NCBI GenBank assembly: GCA_902772755.1
Contig: CACYCD010000309.1
Coordinates: 1-6,164 of the forward strand
Origin: an uncultured Ruminococcus sp.
Lineage (GTDB): Bacteria; Bacillota; Clostridia; Oscillospirales; Acutalibacteraceae
DNA length: 6,164 nucleotides
Direction: 5' to 3'
This document shows positions 1-4,257 of the stretch, one piece after another. The number at the start of each line of letters is the position of its first letter. Position 1 is the first letter of the stretch. The notes below the pieces were generated by a model. It saw only the letters and a list, made by a program, of their open reading frames with translations. It did not search any database and was not told the DNA's origin. A program made the translations under genes and the position numbers.

Positions 1-200
1 AGGATCTTATTCATCATCTCAGCCTGACTCTTGCAGTTTACCAATTTAACCTTTGCCGCATTCAGCTCACCTACACGGCGGCTGCCAAGTGCAACAAGGT
101 ACTGTCTTACCAACAGGTCATACACACCGTCACCTATGAATGCCAGTGTAAGCGGTGAAAGCAACTCGGGATCGCAATTCTTTTCAAGCAGCATACTCAT
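1..200 (-). CDS. mrnC: Mini-ribonuclease III (MrnC), 5' part only
   Basis: The frame reads 66 codons from an ATG at 200-198 and runs off the left edge, so only the N-terminal half or so is present. The fragment shows LSPLTLAFIGDGVYDLLVR (residues 14-32), the Mini-III form of the RNase III signature. Asp24 in IGD is the expected metal-binding catalytic residue. It is followed by NAAKVKLVNCKSQAEMM, also typical of the family. Mini-III enzymes are RNase III catalytic domains without a dsRNA-binding domain; in B. subtilis the enzyme matures 23S rRNA termini. The obgE stop and this start overlap by one base (TAATG), implying translational coupling. No strong Shine-Dalgarno is visible, and an in-frame ATG at 194-192 is an alternative start. 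The family call is strong; the unseen C-terminus cannot be assessed. Confidence 0.9.
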   Translation of the reverse strand, partial: MSMLLEKNCDPELLSPLTLAFIGDGVYDLLVRQYLVALGSRRVGELNAAKVKLVNCKSQAEMMNKI

Positions 201-1471
201 TACTCTATAAACTCAAACTCCAGATCATATATCGACACTGTATCGCCCTCGTCTATGCCGGCATCTCTCAAAGCATCGATCACACCGGAATTTTCAAGAA
301 CACGCTGAAAGTAATTTACGCTTTCATAGTCATCAAAATTTACAGACTTCATAACCTTTAAGAGCCACTCACCCTCAACGAAATAAACACCGTCATTCAC
401 GGTTATGTTTACCTCATGGCGGTTTATCTCCTCGGCAGGTATGATGGGGGCAGGCTCGGGTTCATACTCTCTTATGGGCGGCAATTTGCTCAGGGTTTCA
501 AGAGTTTTATTGAGCAGTGCGTCAACCCCATAGTGTATTTCTGCCATTATCGGGAAAAAGTCGTAGCCCTGTTCCTCAACAAACTTTCTGAAATCCTCTA
601 TCTGCTCATCTGTAGCCATATCGCATTTGTTGCCGGCAACAAGCATCTTGCGTTCTGCAAGCTCGGGATTGAATTTTTTCAATTCCTGATTGATAGTTAC
701 AAAATCCTCTTTGGGATCTCTTCCTTCACTTCCGCTTACGTCAACAATGTGTATCAGCATACGGCATCGTTCAACGTGGCGTAAAAACTGATGTCCAAGA
801 CCCGTTCCCTGCCATGCACCTTCTATCAGTCCCGGGATATCCGCCATAACAAAGCTGTTGCCCTCGCCCATTGATACGACCCCAAGCACGGGAGTAATTG
901 TGGTAAAATGGTAGTTTGCGATCTCCGGCTTTGCCTGACTGACCACGGAAACAAGGGTGCTTTTTCCTACATTCGGGAAGCCCACCAAGCCAACATCGGC
1001 AAGGAGCTTTAGTTCAAGGATAACTTCAAATTCTTCTCCCGGCATACCCGGTTTTGCAAATCTGGGAGTTTGCCTTGTGGGTGTGGCAAAGTGAGTATTG
1101 CCCCAACCACCTTTTCCGCCCTTGGCAACAAGCACAGGCTCTTTTCCCGAAACATCGGCGAGGATCCTGCCCGATTCGGCATCTTTTACAACTGTGCCTA
1201 TTGGTACCCTGATTATCAAATCATCGGCTTTTTTACCGAAGCGTCTGTCACCCTTGCCGTTCTCACCATTTGGAGCGGTGTATTTTCTTTTGTAACGAAA
1301 ATCCGCAAGAGTAGAGATATTGCTGTCAGCCTGAAAGAGGATATCTCCCCCTCTTCCGCCGTCACCGCCGTCAGGTCCACCGGAGGCAACATACTTTTCT
1401 CTATGAAAGGACACGGCACCATCGCCGCCGCTGCCTGCCTTGATCTTAATTTTTGCTATATCAACAAACAT
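200..1471 (-). CDS. obgE: GTPase Obg, 50S assembly and stress GTPase
   Basis: This 423-residue protein has the full Obg architecture. Residues 1-158 form the glycine-rich Obg fold (KAGSGGDGAVSFHREK, GGPDGGDGGRGGD, KGGKGGWGN). Residues 159-330 form the G domain: P-loop GFPNVGKST 164-172, switch I YHFTTITP 187-194, DIPGLIEGA 211-219, NKCD 281-284. Residues 345-423 match the OCT (Obg C-terminal) domain found in Firmicutes Obg. Family knowledge: Obg binds GTP/ppGpp and acts in late 50S assembly, and in B. subtilis it links to stress and sporulation signalling. The Shine-Dalgarno AAGGG (1483-1479) lies 7 bases before the ATG and overlaps the stop of the preceding gene. One oddity: the G5 segment, usually SA-containing, reads IMAEIHYG at 308-315. 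The 3' end overlaps mrnC by one base. Identity is very secure. Confidence 0.98.
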   Translation of the reverse strand: MFVDIAKIKIKAGSGGDGAVSFHREKYVASGGPDGGDGGRGGDILFQADSNISTLADFRYKRKYTAPNGENGKGDRRFGKKADDLIIRVPIGTVVKDAESGRILADVSGKEPVLVAKGGKGGWGNTHFATPTRQTPRFAKPGMPGEEFEVILELKLLADVGLVGFPNVGKSTLVSVVSQAKPEIANYHFTTITPVLGVVSMGEGNSFVMADIPGLIEGAWQGTGLGHQFLRHVERCRMLIHIVDVSGSEGRDPKEDFVTINQELKKFNPELAERKMLVAGNKCDMATDEQIEDFRKFVEEQGYDFFPIMAEIHYGVDALLNKTLETLSKLPPIREYEPEPAPIIPAEEINRHEVNITVNDGVYFVEGEWLLKVMKSVNFDDYESVNYFQRVLENSGVIDALRDAGIDEGDTVSIYDLEFEFIE

Positions 1472-1481
1472 AGTAATACCC

Positions 1482-1808
1482 TTAATCTTTAAACAGTGGC
1501 TCTACCTTGTCCACTATCTTTTTGTCTACCTTATACTTTTTGCTCTTGAATTTCAAGCCTGTAGTCGTAAAAAAGAGTATGACAGCAACAACAATAAATA
1601 CCGAGCCTGCGATGAACTTGCCGAAAACATACATAAATACGCCTATCAGTAACATCAACGTGACAAGCACTGCGACCAGCACCTTGTAGCCCAGACTTTT
1701 TGACCCTTCTTCGCCGCCGATAAGGTCATTGACAAGATTCACCCTTGCAACAGCAGGATTGTTGTCCATTATCTTCTTTTCGCCCTTATTTATGTCGGGT
1801 GTTGCCAT
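1482..1808 (-). CDS. Small two-helix membrane protein, unknown function
   Basis: This is a 108-residue protein I do not recognise. A polar N-terminus (about 1-40) precedes two hydrophobic segments: about residues 42-62 (KVLVAVLVTLMLLIGVFMY) and about 65-83 (FIAGSVFIVVAVILFF). A short turn containing Gly and Lys joins them. The tail is Lys-rich (KFKSKKYKVDKKIVDK). Basic residues flank both ends of the helical hairpin, which suggests both termini are cytoplasmic; this is inference. An upstream ATG at 1823-1821 would add five residues, but GGGAG (1821-1817) lies 8 bases before the ATG at 1808, so the shorter form is chosen. The gene sits between the rpmA terminator and obgE, with 10 bases to obgE, and its stop codon is part of the obgE Shine-Dalgarno. 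Co-expression with Obg is likely, but no function can be assigned. Confidence 0.8.
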   Translation of the reverse strand: MATPDINKGEKKIMDNNPAVARVNLVNDLIGGEEGSKSLGYKVLVAVLVTLMLLIGVFMYVFGKFIAGSVFIVVAVILFFTTTGLKFKSKKYKVDKKIVDKVEPLFKD

Positions 1809-1816
1809 AGTAATCA

Positions 1817-1821
1817 CTCCC
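1817..1821 (-). promoter_or_regulatory. Shine-Dalgarno deciding the start of the small membrane protein
   Basis: The minus strand reads GGGAG followed by TGATTACT and ATG (1808-1806), an 8-base spacer. The alternative upstream ATG (1823-1821) overlaps this site and has no Shine-Dalgarno of its own. Translation therefore most likely begins at 1808. Confidence 0.75.
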
Positions 1822-1829
1822 ATTAACGG

Positions 1830-1853
1830 AAAAGGGCGGTATAAAAACCGCCC
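1830..1853 (-). terminator. Intrinsic terminator after rpmA, probably partial
   Basis: On the minus strand GGGCGGT (1853-1847), loop TTTTAT and ACCGCCC (1840-1834) form a perfect 7-bp GC-rich stem with a 6-base loop, followed by four T (1833-1830). It lies 17 bases after the rpmA stop and about 22 bases before the next start. The U-tract is short and is followed by CC. It may therefore act as an attenuator that lowers transcription from the ribosomal genes into the obgE segment while allowing read-through. No other promoter is evident before the next gene. Confidence 0.8.
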
Positions 1854-1870
1854 GGTGTTGTTTAATTACA

Positions 1871-2155
1871 TTACTGCTCAACAGGATAAACGCTTGCACG
1901 TTTTCTGTCTTTGCCCATTCTTTCAAAACGCAGGATACCGTCAACCTTTGAGAAAAGTGTATCATCGGAACCGATACCTACATTCTGACCGGGATGAATG
2001 TGTGTGCCTCTCTGCTTTACCAGAATGTTGCCTGCAAGAACAAACTGTCCGTCGGCACGTTTTGCACCAAGACGCTTGGATTCGCTGTCTCTGCCGTTCT
2101 TAGTTGAACCCATACCTTTTTTATGGGCGAATAGCTGAATATTAACCTTAAGCAT
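1871..2155 (-). CDS. rpmA: Large-subunit ribosomal protein bL27, precursor form
   Basis: This 94-residue bL27 has the family core [14 protein letters not shown] (11-24), [13 protein letters not shown] and [15 protein letters not shown], and normal length. Residues 1-10 ([10 protein letters not shown]) are the N-terminal extension typical of Firmicutes bL27. In S. aureus the protease Prp removes such an extension after FA so that the mature N-terminus can reach the peptidyl-transferase centre. Cleavage is therefore predicted between Ala10 and His11. The adjoining upstream gene is prp, which supports this. Translation starts 3 bases after the prp stop, using a strong GGAGG (2166-2162) embedded in the last prp codons. 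A terminator follows. Confidence 0.98.
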   Translation of the reverse strand: MLKVNIQLFAHKKGMGSTKNGRDSESKRLGAKRADGQFVLAGNILVKQRGTHIHPGQNVGIGSDDTLFSKVDGILRFERMGKDRKRASVYPVEQ

Positions 2156-2158
2156 AGC

Positions 2159-2476
2159 TTACCTCCGAATTTTTATTTTAATGTAGTCCCCGTACTGCTC
2201 CGCAAGATTTTCGATGTGGAGCTTAAAGCCCTTTAACAGTACCTCGGCTTCACGGGCATCTTTACTGCTCAACTGCAGCTGCATAAGTGCGTCAACACAA
2301 TTCAGCAACACAGGCTCCAAAAACATCACATCTGTTATTGTATTTACAGTCAAAAACGCTGCTGAGCTAAGTGCTGCACAGACTATATCCTCGCCCTGAT
2401 CTGCAAACTCAGTATGACCCTGCATGGAAAAACCTGTGAGGACATCGTCATCAGTAAAGAAAATTATTTCAGTCAT
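2159..2476 (-). CDS. prp: Ribosomal-processing cysteine protease Prp
   Basis: This 105-residue protein is of the Prp (YsxB) family and is encoded between rplU and rpmA, its canonical position in Firmicutes. The catalytic pair is visible as GHTEFADQGEDIVCAALSS (20-38): His21 in GH and Cys33 in DIVCAA. The rest is the usual alpha/beta body ending in YIKIKIRR. Family knowledge: Prp cleaves the N-terminal extension of bL27, and the substrate here carries a matching site. The ATG at 2476-2474 overlaps the rplU TGA stop (TGATG), so translation is probably coupled to rplU; no good Shine-Dalgarno of its own is visible. The last codons, CGG AGG TAA, double as the rpmA ribosome-binding site. Confidence 0.96.
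   Translation of the reverse strand: MTEIIFFTDDDVLTGFSMQGHTEFADQGEDIVCAALSSAAFLTVNTITDVMFLEPVLLNCVDALMQLQLSSKDAREAEVLLKGFKLHIENLAEQYGDYIKIKIRR
2162..2166 (-). promoter_or_regulatory. rpmA Shine-Dalgarno inside the last codons of prp
   Basis: GGAGG on the minus strand is formed by the two terminal Arg codons of prp (CGG AGG). It is followed by the stop TAA and the rpmA ATG, with 6 bases between the site and the start. The site is near-consensus, in keeping with high bL27 demand compared with the coupled, weakly initiated prp. Confidence 0.85.
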
Positions 2477-2772
2477 CAGTTGATTTTATCAATAGAAACC
2501 TTTGTGTAGGGCTGTCTGTGACCCATCTTTCTCTTTTCGCCTCTCTTGGGCTTGTAGGTAAAGACGGTGATCTTCTTGCCCTTGCCGTTCTTAAGAACTG
2601 TGGCAGTTACTGTCTTGCCCTGTGTGAAATCCAAAGCACCGTTATCATCACCGACAGCGATCACGGGGATCTCAACCTTGTCATCCTTTTCAGCTGTAAG
2701 CTTTTCGATAAAGAGCTCTTCGCCCTCGGTAACCTTATACTGCTTACCGCCTGTTGCAATAATTGCGTACAT
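2476..2772 (-). CDS. rplU: Large-subunit ribosomal protein bL21
   Basis: This 98-residue bL21 binds 23S rRNA in the 50S subunit. Diagnostic stretches are MYAIIATGGKQYKV at the N-terminus, and VFTYKPKRGEKRKMGHRQPY (68-87) followed by TKVSIDKI near the C-terminus, the conserved rRNA-contacting tail. The length is a few residues shorter than the usual 101-103, with no sign of truncation. The Shine-Dalgarno is AAAGGATGG at 2788-2780. It is the first gene of the rplU-prp-rpmA unit, with its own near-consensus promoter about 80 bases upstream and a structured leader that may provide autoregulation. Confidence 0.97.
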   Translation of the reverse strand: MYAIIATGGKQYKVTEGEELFIEKLTAEKDDKVEIPVIAVGDDNGALDFTQGKTVTATVLKNGKGKKITVFTYKPKRGEKRKMGHRQPYTKVSIDKIN

Positions 2773-2849
2773 ACCAGTACCATCCTTTATACAAAACTCG
2801 CTACTGTCGGGCGTGGCTGTGCCAACTTACCTGCCCACAATATGCGGTT
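2773..2849 (-). promoter_or_regulatory. Candidate bL21 ribosomal leader (structured 5' UTR)
   Basis: The predicted transcript has a leader of about 75 bases before rplU. Its core folds as an interrupted hairpin: GGGC (2836-2833) pairs with GCCC (2812-2809), enclosing UGGC (2824-2821) paired with GCCA (2817-2814) around the triloop ACA. An 8-base unpaired AGGUAAGU (2832-2825) lies on the 5' side and a single C on the 3' side. A leader family upstream of rplU (L21 leader) is known from low-GC Gram-positives and is thought to be autoregulatory. Position and size fit, but I cannot confirm a match to that covariance model. The Shine-Dalgarno lies outside the stem. Confidence 0.5.
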
Positions 2850-2854
2850 ATACT

Positions 2855-2883
2855 AATATATCATATAGTCATAGGTTTGTCAA
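2855..2883 (-). promoter_or_regulatory. Sigma-A promoter of the rplU-prp-rpmA(-obgE) operon
   Basis: On the minus strand a perfect -35 TTGACA (2883-2878) is separated by exactly 17 bases from a -10 TATATT (2860-2855, 5 of 6 consensus). Initiation is expected near 2849-2848. The promoter starts only about 17 bases after the folD stop, with no terminator visible between, so folD transcripts may also read into the operon. This is the strongest consensus promoter in the window, as expected for ribosomal genes. Confidence 0.88.
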
Positions 2884-2899
2884 GACTTTTATCGGCGAT

Positions 2900-3751
2900 T
2901 TATAGATTATTTTGCAGTTTGCAGGCTTTCAAGGTGTTTTTCATCAGCATTGCGATAGTCATGGGACCCACTCCGCCGGGGACGGGGGTTATTGCAGAGC
3001 ATTTTTCCTTAACACTTTCAAAATCAACATCTCCGCAGAGCTTGCCGTTTTCATCACGGTTCATACCCACATCAATAACGACCGCACCCTCCTTGACCAT
3101 ATCGGCAGTTACAAATTTTGCCTTGCCGATAGCGGCAACAAGGATATCCGCAGCCGAGGTTATCTCTTTAAGATTTTTTGTACGGCTGTGAGTTATTGTG
3201 ACTGTTCCGTTTTTGTGCAGGAGAAGCATCGCCATAGGCTTGCCTACTATATTACTTCTGCCTATAACTACACAGCTTTTGCCCTCTACGGGTATATCAT
3301 AACTATTGAGCATTTCCATAACGCCTGCCGGAGTGCAGGGCAGAAAATCATACTCCCCTATCATTATCTTGCCGACATTAACCGCATGAAATGCATCTAC
3401 ATCTTTCATTGGAGAGATCTCCTCAATAACTTGCTTTTCATCAAGTCCCTTTGGCAGCGGAAGCTGACACAGTATGCCGTTAATGCTTTTGTCGCCGTTG
3501 AGCCTGCGGACAAGCTCCAGCAGTTCTTCCTGTGTTGTAGTTTCGGGAAGTGCATACTCCCTTGAAAGGAAGCCCACCGCTTCGCAAGCCTTCTTCTTAT
3601 TATTTACATAAACCCTTGAAGCAGGGTCATTGCCTACAATGATCACAGCAAGACCCGGCTGTACTCCCTGCCGAACGAGGTTTTCTGTCTCGATACGCAC
3701 CTGCTCTTTTACATCGGCAGATACCTTTTTTCCGTCAATAATAATAGCCAT
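2900..3751 (-). CDS. folD: Bifunctional methylenetetrahydrofolate dehydrogenase/cyclohydrolase FolD
   Basis: This 283-residue FolD has normal family length. It is a cytosolic enzyme that oxidises 5,10-methylene-THF to 5,10-methenyl-THF with NADP and then hydrolyses it to 10-formyl-THF, supplying one-carbon units for purine and formyl-Met synthesis. Visible motifs are YVNNKKKACEAVG (48-60, Tyr48 and catalytic Lys52), QLPLP (96-100), KDVDAFH (116-122, with Asp119 at the expected folate-binding position), the nucleotide-binding GRSNIVGKP (164-172) and PVPGGVGPMT (256-265). The Shine-Dalgarno GGAG (3761-3758) lies 6 bases before the ATG. The gene has its own extended -10 promoter and lies downstream of a c-di-GMP riboswitch, so part of its transcription could depend on that switch. 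No terminator follows it. Confidence 0.98.
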   Translation of the reverse strand: MAIIIDGKKVSADVKEQVRIETENLVRQGVQPGLAVIIVGNDPASRVYVNNKKKACEAVGFLSREYALPETTTQEELLELVRRLNGDKSINGILCQLPLPKGLDEKQVIEEISPMKDVDAFHAVNVGKIMIGEYDFLPCTPAGVMEMLNSYDIPVEGKSCVVIGRSNIVGKPMAMLLLHKNGTVTITHSRTKNLKEITSAADILVAAIGKAKFVTADMVKEGAVVIDVGMNRDENGKLCGDVDFESVKEKCSAITPVPGGVGPMTIAMLMKNTLKACKLQNNL

Positions 3752-3771
3752 TTCATTCTCCGATTTAAAAT

Positions 3772-3801
3772 AATATCCTGTCCATAACGAACAGGGATAT
3801 T
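3772..3801 (-). repeat. Inverted repeat over the folD -10 and start point
   Basis: AATATCCTGT (3772-3781) and its inverted copy ACAGGGATATT (3791-3801) flank a 9-base centre. The 10-bp arms are perfect apart from one extra G in the second copy. The dyad covers part of the -10 box and the predicted start region of the folD promoter, a typical repressor operator position. As RNA only part of it would be transcribed, so a DNA site is the better reading. The binding protein is unknown and chance is not excluded. Confidence 0.4.
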
Positions 3802-3827
3802 ATAACACATAATCTGAATAAATTCCA
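3799..3827 (-). promoter_or_regulatory. folD promoter, extended -10 type
   Basis: The minus strand has a perfect -10 TATAAT (3804-3799) preceded by TGT, giving the TGn extended -10 motif. At 17 bases upstream there is only a weak -35 (TGGAAT, 3827-3822, 3 of 6). Extended -10 promoters tolerate weak -35 elements. The start is expected near 3792, giving a leader of about 40 bases before the folD ATG. Confidence 0.7.
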
Positions 3828-3934
3828 GATATTTTAAAAATGTTTTTACCCGGCAGCAGCAACTCCCATACTGCCAAGTAACACAGGGTGATGAATACAC
3901 ATCGTTTCCAAACATTAGGAAATAGAAACGGCAT
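3800..3934 (-). CDS. Possible 44-codon membrane-protein reading frame, uncertain
   Basis: ATG at 3934 opens 44 codons ending at TAA 3802-3800. The product has one strong hydrophobic segment (CVFITLCYLAVWELLLPG, residues 12-29). The same frame is open upstream without a standard start back to a TGA at 4063-4061. That extension encodes another hydrophobic run (LAAIVAIYAIVAAIFIEFYF), but its DNA is the riboswitch terminator. The only Shine-Dalgarno-like AAGGA (3948-3944 region) is 2 bases from the ATG and lies inside a 7-bp palindrome (3936-3952), so initiation looks poor. The stop codon overlaps the folD -10. It may be a small c-di-GMP-controlled membrane peptide, the remnant of a decayed target gene, or chance. 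No homologue can be named. Confidence 0.22.
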   Translation of the reverse strand: MPFLFPNVWKRCVFITLCYLAVWELLLPGKNIFKISGIYSDYVL

Positions 3935-3935
3935 A

Positions 3936-3952
3936 TTCCTTAAATTAAGGAA
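3936..3952. repeat. Palindrome TTCCTTA-AAT-TAAGGAA
   Basis: A perfect 7-bp inverted repeat with a 3-base centre lies in the otherwise unexplained stretch between the riboswitch terminator and the folD promoter. As minus-strand RNA the 3' arm (UAAGGAA) contains the only Shine-Dalgarno-like bases near the ATG at 3934 and would be paired. It could be a protein-binding site or an RNA hairpin. There is no T-tract, so it is not a terminator. Confidence 0.4.
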
Positions 3953-4015
3953 GTATCTTGTGACATAAAGGAGCTGCAGATAGGATTCCCTAATACAAAA
4001 AAAGTAAAATTCAAT

Positions 4016-4059
4016 AAAAATAGCCGCAACTATTGCGTAAATCGCAACAATTGCAGCCA
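4016..4059 (-). terminator. Riboswitch intrinsic terminator (expression platform)
   Basis: On the minus strand UGGCUGCAAUUGUUGCG (4059-4043), loop AUUUA (4042-4038) and CGCAAUAGUUGCGGCUA (4037-4021) form an uninterrupted 17-bp stem with four G-U wobbles. Five U (4020-4016) follow, then AUU. The 5' arm shares 4059-4048 with the 3' end of the c-di-GMP aptamer, including the P1 strand CAAUUG. Aptamer and terminator therefore cannot form fully together. This arrangement predicts that ligand binding prevents termination and switches transcription on. Confidence 0.88.
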
Positions 4060-4130
4060 GTCAATCATAGTAGTAATACCTTAGACACTAAAGCTTTGCG
4101 TCACTGTCTTTCAACAGCTTTGCCAACTAT
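4048..4130 (-). ncRNA. Cyclic di-GMP class I (GEMM-I) riboswitch aptamer
   Basis: The minus-strand RNA shows the GEMM-I signature in order. GGCAAAG (4124-4118) comes first, then CUGUU/GACAG pairing around a GAAA tetraloop (4117-4104). Next are UGACGCAAAGC (4103-4093), UCUAAGG (4085-4079, tetraloop-receptor side), and CUAUGAUUGACUGGCUGC (4070-4053, the conserved 3' side). UAGUUG (4129-4124) can pair with CAAUUG (4053-4048) as P1. A G precedes CAAA (4123), at the position where G favours c-di-GMP and A favours cGAMP in GEMM variants, so c-di-GMP is the expected ligand. In an ungapped alignment C4053 is also the ligand-contacting cytosine, so the exact P1 register is uncertain. The aptamer starts about 30 bases after the predicted transcription start. 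Confidence 0.9.
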
Positions 4131-4163
4131 ATACAAACATATTAAAATAGATATGCTATGTCT

Positions 4164-4191
4164 ATTATATCATAAAAAACTGATTTGTAAA
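4164..4191 (-). promoter_or_regulatory. Promoter of the riboswitch transcript, extended -10
   Basis: On the minus strand -35 TTTACA (4191-4186, 5 of 6) is separated by 16 bases from a perfect -10 TATAAT (4169-4164), preceded by TGA (TGn motif). Initiation is expected near 4157, placing the aptamer in the 5' leader. It lies 67 bases past the lgt stop, so the riboswitch has its own transcription start independent of lgt. Confidence 0.82.
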
Positions 4192-4219
4192 CATTTTTTT
4201 AAAAACAAATTGACAAATC
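4182..4219. repeat. AT-rich imperfect inverted repeat between lgt and the riboswitch promoter
   Basis: GATTTGT (4182-4188) and ACAAATC (4213-4219) are perfect inverted arms around a 24-base centre rich in A and T runs that can pair further with mismatches. The left arm overlaps the -35 region of the riboswitch promoter. It could be an operator or a weak AT-rich lgt transcript end. No GC-rich terminator follows lgt. Confidence 0.3.
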
Positions 4220-4257
4220 GGTATAAAATTTTCGTGTTGTATTCTTTCAATTATTGT

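Noticed and set aside
1070..1492. Plus-strand frame opposite the 5' part of obgE
   Set aside because: Antisense shadow of the glycine-rich Obg domain; the complement of GGN codons keeps the opposite frame open.
1821..1823. Upstream ATG of the small membrane protein
   Set aside because: It overlaps the Shine-Dalgarno GGGAG and lacks its own site; the ATG at 1808 is properly spaced.
2912..3565. 217-codon plus-strand frame opposite folD
   Set aside because: Long only because it mirrors folD codon structure; Cys/His/Tyr-rich product with no recognisable domain.
3852..3875. Hairpin GGCAGTA/TGCTGCC as a terminator before folD
   Set aside because: 7-bp stem with a 10-base loop, but the following sequence is GGGTAAAAAC with no adjacent T-run on the minus strand.
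3709..3915. 68-codon minus-strand reading frame starting at ATG 3915
   Set aside because: It runs through the folD promoter and 43 bases into folD in another frame, has no Shine-Dalgarno (TTTCCTA before the ATG), and the product looks random with Cys-rich and basic runs.
4032..4070. ATG inside the aptamer (4068) with an AAGG upstream, giving a 12-codon frame ending in TAG
   Set aside because: The AUG belongs to the conserved 3' side of the GEMM-I aptamer and the AAGG to its conserved CUAAGG. The resemblance to the obgE start context is probably coincidental, although a leader peptide cannot be strictly excluded.
4210..4245. TTGACA on the plus strand at 4210-4215 as a promoter
   Set aside because: No -10 at 16-18 bases (TATAAA is only 6 bases away), and no plus-strand gene follows.
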